Below are positions 51,320 through 60,230 of a stretch of 64,000 nucleotides of DNA, piece by piece. The stretch's first letter is position 1. Every line of letters begins with the position of its first letter. Position numbers and translations under genes: made by a program. The notes beneath the pieces were generated by a model that saw only the letters and a list, made by a program, of their open reading frames with translations, was not told the DNA's origin and made no database searches. Source of the DNA: Lactobacillus pasteurii DSM 23907 = CRBIP 24.76 (GTDB lineage Bacteria; Bacillota; Bacilli; Lactobacillales; Lactobacillaceae). The stretch lies in NCBI RefSeq assembly GCF_000297025.1, contig NZ_CAKD01000001.1, positions 62,001-126,000 of the forward strand, given 5' to 3'.

Positions 51320-52276
51320 TTATTCGAATTGATCTTTTTTGATGAAGCGGTATAAAGAAATGCCCATCACCAAGATGGCGCATCCCATCGCTACATAGGC
51401 CATCGTGCCGATATTGACGGCATTACTTGCTGCTTGCTGGGACATTTGATTTTCTATAGCATACTCTACAACCCACTTCTTCATTAAGCCAGGCGTCAAA
51501 ATAAAGCTAATCATTGCAATTAGTGAACTAATTAAGCTGCAGTTGCGCGAATATGGCTCTCTAAAAAATTGGGCCAACACGCAAAAGGCTGGTGCAATCA
51601 TCAAGAGCAAGACCCAGACCACGATATTTCTACCTGAATCAGAGCTCATCATTTGAGCGCTATTAGTCGCATAGCGGTAAGAACTCCATAAGCTTCCACC
51701 GGTAACTGTGTTCAACAAGCTCAAAAAGTATGACCCTTGCTGGCCATAATAGCCATGATTGGACAAAACGCCCTCGATTATTTGCAAACTATCGGTTGAA
51801 CCAGCAGATGAAAAGTCAACTGAAACTACCTGCTTCATATAAGTAGACAAAAACATCAATAGCGATCCCCCTAGTTGCAAGGAGCGCAGCATGCTCAATT
51901 TTCTTGAGGCCTTGAGCCTAAATTCAATACTAAGAATCTGATCTGGGTGGTGGGATTTAGCAATTACATAAATACCAATTGCCACAATAATTCCTAAAAT
52001 TAGTAGCCCGACCCAGAACTTGATCATCACTAAAAAAATCGCCAAGACAATAATGGCTACTGAAACATATGGTCGGTCTGAGAAGATCTTCCAGAAATTC
52101 AAGTTAGTATGAGTATATTCAATTCTTGAGGTATCAATCTGCGGCGCCCGCAAGGGATCCGGCTTTCTCAATTCATCGCGATTAAGTTCTTTTTTGGAAT
52201 AGCGGCGCCTTCTTTGCATGCTTTCTTTAGCCTTTTGGCTTCTCATGCGATATTCGCGCCGGGACATATTAGTCAT
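51320..52276 (-). CDS. Multi-helix membrane protein of unknown function
   Basis: 318 residues. A very basic cytoplasmic N-terminus (1-40, SRREYRMRSQKAKESMQRRRRYSKK) precedes two close helices (about 72-108). Another is near 133-150. A polar extracellular region rich in Ser/Tyr/Gly follows (150-215). Two or three helices (about 217-310) end the protein. No family motif is recognised. ATG 52276 has AAAGGGG. It is divergent from the MFS transporter at 52404. Confidence 0.75.
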   Translation of the reverse strand: MTNMSRREYRMRSQKAKESMQRRRRYSKKELNRDELRKPDPLRAPQIDTSRIEYTHTNLNFWKIFSDRPYVSVAIIVLAIFLVMIKFWVGLLILGIIVAIGIYVIAKSHHPDQILSIEFRLKASRKLSMLRSLQLGGSLLMFLSTYMKQVVSVDFSSAGSTDSLQIIEGVLSNHGYYGQQGSYFLSLLNTVTGGSLWSSYRYATNSAQMMSSDSGRNIVVWVLLLMIAPAFCVLAQFFREPYSRNCSLISSLIAMISFILTPGLMKKWVVEYAIENQMSQQAASNAVNIGTMAYVAMGCAILVMGISLYRFIKKDQFE

Positions 52277-52403
52277 AAATTTACCCCTTTCTCTAAGTTA
52301 TCCTAGCACAATTTTTTAAAAGTAAACTAAAGATCTTGCTAGTTTCAATAAAATTTACAAATCCTTGTGCTAAAATAACGAAGAAAGAAAGGCGATGCAT
52401 TTA

Positions 52404-53633
52404 ATGGAAAAATCGACAAAATTATCAGCTAACTGGTATCGGGCATTTTATACCCTTTGGGCAGGCTGCTTTATTACTGGAATGGGATATTCAATGACCA
52501 TGCCCTTTATCTCACTTTTTATTGCTGACTTAGGCAATTACAGCAAGCTAGAAATCAGTTTGTATTCAGGACTAGCCTTTGCCATGACTTTTGTCGCTCA
52601 AGCGATTGTTTCTCCTTACTGGGGCAACTTAGCTGACCGCAAAGGCCGAAAATTGATGTGCATGCGCGCGTCTGGCGTTATGGCTTTAACCATCACTTTA
52701 ACTGGTTTTGCACCAAACGCCATCTATATCGTTATCATGCGCTTTATTCAGGGCTCTTTTTCAGGCTATATCAACAACGCTACTGCGCTAATGGCTAGCG
52801 AAACTCCCCATAATAAAAGTGGCTGGGTAATGAGTCAAATGATGACTGCCGGAACTGCTGGCAACTTAATCGGCCCACTACTTGGCGGGGCACTATCTAG
52901 CTACTTTGGCAATTTATTAGGCGGAGCCTGGGGCTATCGAATTCCCTTCTTCATCACTGGGGCATTGATGTTTATTACCTTCTTAGGTACTACTTTCTTA
53001 GTTCATGAAGACTTCACGCCTATTTCTCGCGAAGAAATGAAGCCAATGAAAGAAATCATGGCCGACTTGCCTAATATCAAATTAATCATCGGCATGTTCA
53101 TTACTACCCTGATCGTTCAAGCATCGACTTTATCAATTGATCCAATTGTTTCCTTATATGTTAAGTCCATGATGCCGGGCGCAAAAAACGTTGCCTTCAT
53201 CGCCGGAATTGTTGCTGCTACGCCTGGTCTTGGAACTTTAATTGCTGCTTCAAAGATTGGCCATAAGATGGACGAAGTTGGGCCATTGAAGGTTTTGCGA
53301 ATCGGATTGATTGTTGGATTTGTTTTATTTGTTCCAATGGCTTTGACCAATTCTCCATGGATATTAGCTGGACTTAGATTCTTGCTTGGAATGGCTAGTG
53401 CAGGGATGATGCCAGCTGCTCAAGCAGTCTTAACCTTGAATACTCCAGCAGAAAGTTTCGGCCGTATCTTCAGCTACAATCAATCCTTCCAGGCCTTTGG
53501 CGCTATGGCGGGCTCAATGATTGGCTCGACCATCTCTGGTGTATTTGACTATGCGGCCGTCTTTTGGATTACTGGCCTTACCTTGTTAATTAACTTTATA
53601 ATCGTTATGGCACTTGGCCAAAGTAAAAAATAA
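52404..53633 (+). CDS. MFS multidrug-type efflux transporter
   Basis: 409 residues from the ATG at 52404, nine bases after AAAGGCG; the ATG at 52395 is too close. There are twelve helices. The MFS signature between helices 2 and 3 reads YWGNLADRKGRKLM, and motif C of drug/H+ antiporters appears as GTAGNLIGPLLGGALSSYFG. It resembles PmrA/TetA(like) 12-helix exporters. Substrate unknown. It is a single gene, with a hairpin terminator shared with the small ORF on the opposite strand. Confidence 0.88.
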   Translation: MEKSTKLSANWYRAFYTLWAGCFITGMGYSMTMPFISLFIADLGNYSKLEISLYSGLAFAMTFVAQAIVSPYWGNLADRKGRKLMCMRASGVMALTITLTGFAPNAIYIVIMRFIQGSFSGYINNATALMASETPHNKSGWVMSQMMTAGTAGNLIGPLLGGALSSYFGNLLGGAWGYRIPFFITGALMFITFLGTTFLVHEDFTPISREEMKPMKEIMADLPNIKLIIGMFITTLIVQASTLSIDPIVSLYVKSMMPGAKNVAFIAGIVAATPGLGTLIAASKIGHKMDEVGPLKVLRIGLIVGFVLFVPMALTNSPWILAGLRFLLGMASAGMMPAAQAVLTLNTPAESFGRIFSYNQSFQAFGAMAGSMIGSTISGVFDYAAVFWITGLTLLINFIIVMALGQSKK

Positions 53634-53644
53634 TTTACATGCAA

Positions 53645-53687
53645 AAAATGCTTGATAAGTTCGTTGCCTATCAAGCATTTTATTTTT
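53645..53687. terminator. Bidirectional terminator after the MFS gene
   Basis: AAAATGCTTGATA / TATCAAGCATTTT stem with an 11-bp loop and T-rich tails on both strands. Confidence 0.85.
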
Positions 53688-53805
53688 ATCCTAAATGAAT
53701 TTCTCGATCAAACATTTGATGCATTTCTTCAGCAACTATTGTTAGTAATAAAAATATTAAAGAAAATCTCAGCTTATTACTTTTAACAAGTCCACTTGGT
53801 GTCAT
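53686..53805 (-). CDS. 39-residue membrane peptide ORF
   Basis: On the minus strand an ATG at 53805 follows AGGCGAAAG and encodes MTPSGLVKSNKLRFSLIFLL then LTIVAEEMHQMFDREIHLG, ending at TAA 53686-53688. It has one hydrophobic helix (about 14-24) between a basic N-terminus and an acidic, His-containing tail. A TACAAT lies upstream (about 53849-53854) with a possible TTTAAA at 17 bp, and the MFS terminator would end it. It fills most of an otherwise empty 360-bp gap. No family is recognised. Confidence 0.45.
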   Translation of the reverse strand: MTPSGLVKSNKLRFSLIFLLLTIVAEEMHQMFDREIHLG

Positions 53806-53952
53806 TTCTTTCGCCTACTTTGTATTCATTTAACATTATCTTTATTGTAATCATACTTCTCATAAATTTAAATATTTTTAAATAAAATATCATTTTTATA
53901 AAAAATTCGAGATAAATAATATTTTAACTAACTTTATGCTGTCAAAATTACA

Positions 53953-53992
53953 AAAAAATACCGATAAATTCGATAGAATTCATCGGTATTTC
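53953..53992. terminator. Terminator of the DUF4097 gene
   Basis: AAATACCGAT / ATCGGTATTT stem with inner GAATT pairing, directly behind the stop codon at 53997. Confidence 0.8.
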
Positions 53993-53996
53993 CAGA

Positions 53997-54743
53997 CTAA
54001 TTCACCCTAATATCGCCATCTGCCGTCGAGATATGCAAGACGTTGCGGCTATTGATCTTTTTCTTAACTGTGCCTGAATCAAAGCTTGATACACGCTTAC
54101 CCTTGAAATCAAGATCACCATCCGTAGTCGTCAAGTAATACCCTGTCGCATTATTCTGACTAACTGAAATATCGCCATCAGCTGAAGAAATACTAAAGCC
54201 AGTCTTAGATGCTAGATCTAGTATATCTACATCCCCATCAGAACTGCTTAGCTTACCGCTATCTGCGACTAATTTCCGAGCTGATACATCTCCATCTGCC
54301 AAATCAACAATCATTTGCCCAACCTTAAGATCATCAATATCTAAATCGCCATCGCTATTCTTAACGGTCAAACTAGTTAGCTTTTTAGGCACATAGACAA
54401 TAATCTTTGGCTCTTCTTCAACATAGACTCCACTCTTCTTAGAATCTGTAATCTTCAAAGTTTGGCCAATAACTTTTGCATTTATGCGTGAATCTTTTAC
54501 ACCCTTATAAAGCACTTCTGCCTTATTTGATTTTCTGATTTCAACGTCCAAATCACTAACATTAATGTCGATCTTGTTAAAGGTCTTCTCAGTCAAAGTC
54601 TTAGTAATTCTGGTTTTAGCCTTATTTGTCTGGCTTGATTCACTTGCTGGCTTTTGCACTACAACTTTATAACATCCAGATAAACTTGCACCTATACCAG
54701 CAATTAAGATAGCTGATAGGATTTTTGTTTTGAATTTAGTCAT
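53997..54743 (-). CDS. DUF4097 lipoprotein
   Basis: 248 residues. The signal peptide has lipobox ASLSGC with Cys23, so it is anchored outside. The rest (from about 50) is a beta-solenoid-like DUF4097 domain. Its repeated units end in SDGD/SADGD/TADGD, for example NSDGDLDIDDL, SSDGDVDILD, SSADGDISVS, TTDGDLDFKG and STADGDIRV. DUF4097 proteins often occur with envelope-stress regulators, but none is adjacent. A lipid anchor is unusual for this family, many members being membrane or soluble. ATG 54743 has GGAGGGAAAT. Confidence 0.82.
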   Translation of the reverse strand: MTKFKTKILSAILIAGIGASLSGCYKVVVQKPASESSQTNKAKTRITKTLTEKTFNKIDINVSDLDVEIRKSNKAEVLYKGVKDSRINAKVIGQTLKITDSKKSGVYVEEEPKIIVYVPKKLTSLTVKNSDGDLDIDDLKVGQMIVDLADGDVSARKLVADSGKLSSSDGDVDILDLASKTGFSISSADGDISVSQNNATGYYLTTTDGDLDFKGKRVSSFDSGTVKKKINSRNVLHISTADGDIRVN

Positions 54744-54791
54744 GATTTCCCTCCGAATCTATCTAACTCATCACTATCATTTTATAACAAG

Positions 54792-54820
54792 AAAACACCC
54801 CATGCATAGCATGAGGTGTT
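54792..54820 (-). terminator. Terminator of the maltose operon
   Basis: Minus-strand AACACCTCATG / CATGGGGTGTT (one G-U pair) followed by TTCTTGTT, behind malG (stop at 54843). Confidence 0.75.
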
Positions 54821-54842
54821 ATTAGCATAAGCAAATATTCGA

Positions 54843-55700
54843 CTAACCCTTGTCAGCACCAGCAGTAATTCCGTTTACATAGAACTTCTGCATGAAGATG
54901 AACAAGATTGTAATAGGGATAGCAATGATTACACATCCAGCAACGAATTGTGCAAAGTATGCAGTGGCGTTACCTTTAGCTGTGTGAACCATGTTGTAAA
55001 GTCCATAGGCAATGGTGTAGTTCTTAGCATTACCTGAAGTTGATAAGATAATACCTGAGAAAATGAAGTCTGTCCATGGTCCGATGAAAGCTGTCAAAGC
55101 AGTGTAAACGATCATTGGCTTGGATAGGGGTAAACCAATGTTCCAGAATACTTGCCACTTGGTAGCTCCGTCGATTTCGGCAGCTTCATCTATTGCCCGG
55201 GGAATAGTGTCAAAGAATCCTTTGGCAACGTAGAAACCAAGTCCGGCACCACCTACATAAACAAGGAGCAAACCGCCTAAGTTAAGCATGTTCAAACCTT
55301 TTAAGATGTAGTACAAAGCGATCATAGACATGAAGCCTGGGAACATTCCTAAAACCAAAGCAATTTGCAAGAATGGCTTTCTAAGCTTGAAACGTAATCT
55401 TGATAATACGTAGGCAACTGTGATTGTTAAGAATGTTGAAATTACCATTGAAGCTAAAGAGATAATCAAAGTATTGATAATCCAGTTGACGAATGGATAC
55501 TGAGGATTAGTAAAGATTCCAACATAGTTTTTCAGAGTGAATTGTTCAGGCCAGAAGGTTGAAACAAATCCAGTGTCGTTATATGAAAAGCTGGCTAAGA
55601 TGATCCATACAATTGGTAAAATCCAAAGAACTGCCAAAATAGTTAAGAGGATATACCGGAAGATCAGTGAGAGCCGTCTTTGATTTGAATATGACTTCAT
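54843..55700 (-). CDS. malG: Maltodextrin ABC permease MalG
   Basis: 285 residues, six membrane helices. The inner-membrane coupling motif of binding-protein-dependent sugar permeases reads EAAEIDGATKWQVFWNIGLPLSKP at about 190-213. It forms the translocation pore with MalF for maltose and maltodextrins bound by MalE. ATG 55700 has AAGGAGG and lies 6 bp behind malF. It is the last gene of the operon, followed by a terminator. Confidence 0.93.
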   Translation of the reverse strand: MKSYSNQRRLSLIFRYILLTILAVLWILPIVWIILASFSYNDTGFVSTFWPEQFTLKNYVGIFTNPQYPFVNWIINTLIISLASMVISTFLTITVAYVLSRLRFKLRKPFLQIALVLGMFPGFMSMIALYYILKGLNMLNLGGLLLVYVGGAGLGFYVAKGFFDTIPRAIDEAAEIDGATKWQVFWNIGLPLSKPMIVYTALTAFIGPWTDFIFSGIILSTSGNAKNYTIAYGLYNMVHTAKGNATAYFAQFVAGCVIIAIPITILFIFMQKFYVNGITAGADKG

Positions 55701-55706
55701 GTTCTA

Positions 55707-57065
55707 TTAGCCCTCCTTGAAAGCATTAGTACGTCTATATGCGATTAATGAGAATGTCGCACTAATGATAAAGATTAAAATACCTAATACCGCAGATGCG
55801 TTGTAACGTTGTTCCTGACCGAATGTCAAGTTGTACAACCACGTTACTAGCAAGTCGGTTGAACCCGCACCGTTGTAGTTATTGTTCATTGGTGCACCAC
55901 CAGTCAACAGGAAGATAACATTGAAGTTGTTGATGTTACCGATGAATTGTTGAATCAATGATGGAGCCATTACGAATAGAATTTGTGGGAAAGTGATTGA
56001 ACGGAAAATTTGTACGGCGTTGGCACCATCGATTCTTGCAGCTTCAATTTGATCTTGGGGTAAGTTTTGAATAATCGCAGTTGAAACTAACATAGAAACT
56101 GGGATACCAATCCACATGTTAACAATAATTACCGTAATACGAGCCATCAATGGTGAAGCTTGGTTATCAATAAAGTGAATTGGGTGGCTAATCCAACCAA
56201 GGTTCATCAAAATACCGTTTAAAGCACCTTGGTAGTCCAAGAATTGTGCCATCATCAATAAGGAGACAAATTGAGGCACAGCCCAAACAATAACGAATAT
56301 TGTTCTCCAAAATCCCTTATGCTTAATACCCTTAGATTCGATCAAGAGAGCTAACAACACGCCAAAGAAGAAAGTGGTTGCTGTAGCAGCTACGGCCCAA
56401 ATTAGAGTCCATCCTAATACTGGGAAGAAAGTACCTGCTAATTCACCATTAAGCACGTTTCCAAATGCCTTGAAGGCAGTCCATGAAAAGGCGATTGGGT
56501 GTTGGCGATCGTAGTTAGTGAAGGCCATTGAAATCATGAACAGAGTTGGCAAAATGTTGAAGAATAAGATACCTAATACAGGCAATACCATCAAAGTGGT
56601 ATGTAATCTACCATCAAACAAGCTTGCTAATTCTTCACGGTTAGTTGCAAGATGTTCACCATCACGCTGCAGAATGTAGTTGTGACGTGTTGAACGCAAG
56701 TTGACAATGTAAAGGTAAATCATACCAATACAGATCATAATTGCTAACACACCAAAGAGCAGAATCAAAACTGAGTTAGATGGTTGTTTAGTTATATAAA
56801 CGCCTTGCGCAGCGTCATATACAACTTTCTTTTCTTTAATTGTTCCTAATGTGGTTAACATGCTCAAAGCTGACGTACCACTAAAGATAAACCAAAGAAT
56901 GAAGACGATTTCTGATAATAAAAGTGAAATTCCTTTTACCCATTGTTTATTGGCAAGGGCTTGACTACCCATTATGATAAAAGATAATTTGGTAGCTGCA
57001 TTTCCTTTAGTCCATACCTCTCGATAAGTCGCTTTAGGAGCTACATGCTTTTTCTTTTTAAACAT
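55707..57065 (-). CDS. malF: Maltodextrin ABC permease MalF
   Basis: 452 residues from ATG 57065 (MFKKKKHVAPK, AGAAGGAG upstream); the frame to 57113 would enter the intercistronic hairpin. There are eight helices, with a long N-terminal extension. The EAA loop reads QIEAARIDGANAVQIFRSITFPQI near 335-360. It pairs with MalG. It is 72 bp behind malE, and that gap holds a strong hairpin. Confidence 0.93.
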   Translation of the reverse strand: MFKKKKHVAPKATYREVWTKGNAATKLSFIIMGSQALANKQWVKGISLLLSEIVFILWFIFSGTSALSMLTTLGTIKEKKVVYDAAQGVYITKQPSNSVLILLFGVLAIMICIGMIYLYIVNLRSTRHNYILQRDGEHLATNREELASLFDGRLHTTLMVLPVLGILFFNILPTLFMISMAFTNYDRQHPIAFSWTAFKAFGNVLNGELAGTFFPVLGWTLIWAVAATATTFFFGVLLALLIESKGIKHKGFWRTIFVIVWAVPQFVSLLMMAQFLDYQGALNGILMNLGWISHPIHFIDNQASPLMARITVIIVNMWIGIPVSMLVSTAIIQNLPQDQIEAARIDGANAVQIFRSITFPQILFVMAPSLIQQFIGNINNFNVIFLLTGGAPMNNNYNGAGSTDLLVTWLYNLTFGQEQRYNASAVLGILIFIISATFSLIAYRRTNAFKEG

Positions 57066-57081
57066 AACTTCTCCTTCTCTT

Positions 57082-57120
57082 AAGCGAAAAGGTTGGACTA
57101 AATATTTGACCAACCTTTGC
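57082..57120 (-). repeat. Intercistronic hairpin between malE and malF
   Basis: AAAGGTTGG / CCAACCTTT (57088-57096 and 57110-57118), 9-bp perfect stem with a 13-nt AT-rich loop, extended outward by GC/GC. There is no long T-run, so it is more likely a 3' mRNA stabiliser or partial terminator than a full stop. Confidence 0.7.
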
Positions 57121-57137
57121 TTATGCTTTAAAACTTA

Positions 57138-58358
57138 CTATTTCTTTTCGATGTTCTTAGCAAATTTTTCAAGTTGAGCCTTGTATTGTGCAGGCTTAAT
57201 CTTGCCATCGTAAGCACCACTGATTAATGGAGCTGCACCGTTCCAGAAGGCAGCCATTTGTGGAAGCTTAGGCATCAATACTGAGTTCTTACCTTGTTCG
57301 ATAACTGCTTCTGCAACTGGGTCACTCTTAACTGCGCTTGATTCAACTGCTGACTTAAGAACAGGAATTTGACCAGCGTGTTCGTGAACGATCAATTGTG
57401 CCTTCTTGTTAGTAATGTATGAAGCTAATTCTGAAGCAGCCTTAGCACTCTTAGTGTGTGAGTTAACTGCGAAGCCTTCGATACCAAGGAATGCTTGCAT
57501 TTGAACCTTCTTACCAGCAATAGTGATAGTTGGGTACTTAGCAACTGCAAAGTCCTTGCCCAAGATCTTCTTGATGTTAGCAGCGTTCCAAGGACCATCT
57601 AAGATAGCTTGAGCGTTGCCCTTCTTCAATTGGTTCAAAGCGTTTGAAGTTTGCATTACACCCTTGTTGTTCTTTTGAGCTGCGAACCACTTCAAACCGT
57701 TGATACCTTCTTGTGAGTTGATAGTTGAACCCTTAAGGTCTTCACCGTTGTCACCGTACAACTTAGTACCTGCTGAGAAGAATACTGGGTACATTACGTA
57801 AGCATTAGTAAAGTCAGTAGCAACTACACCCTTCTTAGTCAAAGTGTCCCAATCCTTAACATCGCTAGCTGAAAGCTTGGACTTGTTGTAGTAGATAGTT
57901 TGTGCTTGTTGTGCGTATGGGAATGCGTAAACCTTGCCCTTCCAAGTTACACCCTTAACAGCAACATCTACGTAGTTAGCTTTAATGTCCTTAGTAGCAT
58001 CTGGTGAAAGTGGGTTGATGTAACCAGCTTCAGCCATTTGACCTAATTGGTCGTTAGGAACTTCAAATACGTCTGCGGCCTTTGAAGGGTCCTTACCAAC
58101 GTCAGTCTTAGCGTTTGCTGAACCGTTAGGACTTTGAGTTACGCGAACCTTAATGTTCTTGTGAGTCTTTTGGAAGTCCTTTACGATGTCCTTGTAGTAT
58201 GATACTTGTTCAGTATCTACCCAAAGAGTCAAGTTTGCCTTTTCATCACTGCTCTTGCTGCTTGATGATGAATCTGATGATCCATTTGAACAAGCTGCTA
58301 ATGAAAGTGCTGCTAATGCAGCTGTACTACCCAAAGCTAATTTTTTCCAAAACTTCAT
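57138..58358 (-). CDS. malE: Maltose/maltodextrin-binding lipoprotein MalE
   Basis: 406 residues from ATG 58358 with AGGAGG. The signal peptide has lipobox LSLAAC, Cys23, followed by a Ser-rich linker. The solute-binding domain has the MalE-like segments NLTLWVDTEQVSYYKDIVKDF, YAFPYAQQAQTIYYNKS and AILDGPWN. It captures maltose and maltodextrins for MalFG. The 89-bp gap to msmK upstream has no terminator and may contain an internal promoter or processing site. Confidence 0.93.
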   Translation of the reverse strand: MKFWKKLALGSTAALAALSLAACSNGSSDSSSSSKSSDEKANLTLWVDTEQVSYYKDIVKDFQKTHKNIKVRVTQSPNGSANAKTDVGKDPSKAADVFEVPNDQLGQMAEAGYINPLSPDATKDIKANYVDVAVKGVTWKGKVYAFPYAQQAQTIYYNKSKLSASDVKDWDTLTKKGVVATDFTNAYVMYPVFFSAGTKLYGDNGEDLKGSTINSQEGINGLKWFAAQKNNKGVMQTSNALNQLKKGNAQAILDGPWNAANIKKILGKDFAVAKYPTITIAGKKVQMQAFLGIEGFAVNSHTKSAKAASELASYITNKKAQLIVHEHAGQIPVLKSAVESSAVKSDPVAEAVIEQGKNSVLMPKLPQMAAFWNGAAPLISGAYDGKIKPAQYKAQLEKFAKNIEKK

Positions 58359-58447
58359 GATTTTCCTCCTAAAAATCAATAAATATTCTTACTCTTACTA
58401 ACGCAGTTACATTCTGCTATTTGTAAGCTTTAATTAAATACCTCGGC

Positions 58448-59554
58448 TTAGTTTACGATTGCCTCGGTGGTATCCTTGTCGAAGAAGTGAGCCTTGTTAA
58501 CATCAAAGCCCATCTTCACCTTGTCGCCAGGCTTGTGGTAATCACGAGCGTTCACAATAGCAACAAATTCAGTTCCGTTGATCTTTTGGTAGAGCTGAAT
58601 AGTTGCACCCAAAAGTTCTGAAACGACAACTTCTGATTCAATTACAGCGTCTGGCCAAGTTTCAAGGAAGGCCTCTTCGGAGTGAATGTCTTCTGGACGA
58701 ATTCCGAATACTAGATCCTTGTCAGCGTAACCCTTGTCTTCAAGCATTTTGGCCTTACCAGATGGGATAGCGATATCTAATCCCTTACCGTCAGAAATGC
58801 GACCGTCTTTGTAGTGAACGTTAAAGAAGTTCATTTGTGGCGATCCGATAAAGCCGGCTACGAACATGTTTACTGGCTTGTTGTAAACTTCAAGCGGGGT
58901 GCCGATTTGTTGTACCTTACCTACTGACATAACGACAACTCTGTCTGCCAAAGTCATGGCTTCAGTTTGGTCGTGAGTTACGTAGATAGTAGTAGTTCCA
59001 AGTCTTTGGTGAAGCTTGGCAATTTCAGCACGCATTGATACACGAAGCTTTGCATCTAGGTTTGACAAAGGTTCGTCCATCAAGAAGATAGGTGCGTCAC
59101 GCACGATCGCACGTCCCAAAGCTACACGCTGTCTTTGACCACCGGAAAGTTCACCTGGCTTTTTGTCAAGGTAATCTTCCAAGCCTAAGATCTTAGCAGC
59201 ATTCTTCACTCTCTTGTCGATTTCATCTTTTGCGTAGTGACGAAGCTTCAAACCAAAGGCCATGTTGTCGTAAATGGTCATGTGTGGGTACAAAGCGTAG
59301 TTCTGGAATACCATCGCAATGTCGCGGTCCTTTGGAGCCACATCGTTCATTACTTTGTGGTCAATTTCCAAAGTACCTTCTGAGATGTCTTCAAGTCCAG
59401 CAACCATTCTCAAGGTAGTTGACTTACCACAACCGGAAGGACCAACGAAAACGATGAATTCCTTTTCCTTAATGTGCAAATCAAAGTCATTTACTGAGTT
59501 TCTGTCATTTCCTGGATATCGTTTATAGATATGATTTAAATCAACTTCAACCAT
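58448..59554 (-). CDS. msmK: Sugar ABC transporter ATPase MsmK/MalK
   Basis: 368 residues. Walker [11 protein letters not shown]-loop [11 protein letters not shown], signature [14 protein letters not shown], Walker [19 protein letters not shown]-loop [10 protein letters not shown], and a C-terminal OB-type regulatory domain (from about 240). It energises MalEFG and, as in other lactic acid bacteria, may serve several sugar transporters. ATG 59554 has AGGGAG. It lies between pgmB and malE in the same operon. Confidence 0.94.
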   Translation of the reverse strand: MVEVDLNHIYKRYPGNDRNSVNDFDLHIKEKEFIVFVGPSGCGKSTTLRMVAGLEDISEGTLEIDHKVMNDVAPKDRDIAMVFQNYALYPHMTIYDNMAFGLKLRHYAKDEIDKRVKNAAKILGLEDYLDKKPGELSGGQRQRVALGRAIVRDAPIFLMDEPLSNLDAKLRVSMRAEIAKLHQRLGTTTIYVTHDQTEAMTLADRVVVMSVGKVQQIGTPLEVYNKPVNMFVAGFIGSPQMNFFNVHYKDGRISDGKGLDIAIPSGKAKMLEDKGYADKDLVFGIRPEDIHSEEAFLETWPDAVIESEVVVSELLGATIQLYQKINGTEFVAIVNARDYHKPGDKVKMGFDVNKAHFFDKDTTEAIVN

Positions 59555-59561
59555 AGGCTCC

Positions 59562-60230
59562 CTACTTTCTCTTACTACTAAATACTTCCGTTATTTGCTT
59601 TAAGTCTAGTTCAGCCGTAGTTGGAACAATGTAGTCGGCTTCTTTCAAAAGTTCGCTGTCACCAATTCCAACTGCAAATTGCTTAGCTGCCTTGATTGAT
59701 GCAACACCAGCTGCTGCATCTTCAAAGCTGACCACTTCGTCTGCTTCAAGGCCTAAGATTTCTTGTGCCTTGATGTAGATTTCTGGATCTGGCTTACCCT
59801 TGCTTAAGGTTGCTGGATCAACAATGCCATCGAATTGTCCCATGATTCCCAACTTGTTAAGAATCTTTGGTGCATTCTTAGAAGCTGACGCAATTGCCAT
59901 CTTCAATCCTTGCTCTTTAGCATCTGCCAATAATTTAGGAATTCCTGGCAAAATATCTTCAGGAGTCATTGTTTCAACTTGTTCGAGGAACTTAGCATTC
60001 TTTTCAGCTGCAAACTTTTCTTTTTCTGCTTCTGAATACTTGTCTTCTTGACCGCCATATTTCAAGATCAATTCCAATGAATCCATTCTTGAAAGTCCTC
60101 GTAAGCCATCAAGTTGAGCATCAGTTAAAGTAATGCCTAATTCTTTGGCTAAGTTGTTCCATGCCCCTAGATGGAATTTAGCTGAGTTAGTCAAAACTCC
60201 ATCAAGATCGAATAACAATCCTTTAAGCAT
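59562..60230 (-). CDS. pgmB: Beta-phosphoglucomutase
   Basis: 222 residues from ATG 60230, which overlaps the mapA stop (ATGCTTAA). A GTG at 60242 is less likely because AAGGTG then falls on it. HAD superfamily: catalytic Asp8-x-Asp10 in [16 protein letters not shown], motif [11 protein letters not shown], motif III Lys in [11 protein letters not shown], and acidic FEDAAAG. It converts beta-glucose-1-phosphate from MapA into glucose-6-phosphate for glycolysis. Confidence 0.95.
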   Translation of the reverse strand: MLKGLLFDLDGVLTNSAKFHLGAWNNLAKELGITLTDAQLDGLRGLSRMDSLELILKYGGQEDKYSEAEKEKFAAEKNAKFLEQVETMTPEDILPGIPKLLADAKEQGLKMAIASASKNAPKILNKLGIMGQFDGIVDPATLSKGKPDPEIYIKAQEILGLEADEVVSFEDAAAGVASIKAAKQFAVGIGDSELLKEADYIVPTTAELDLKQITEVFSSKRK

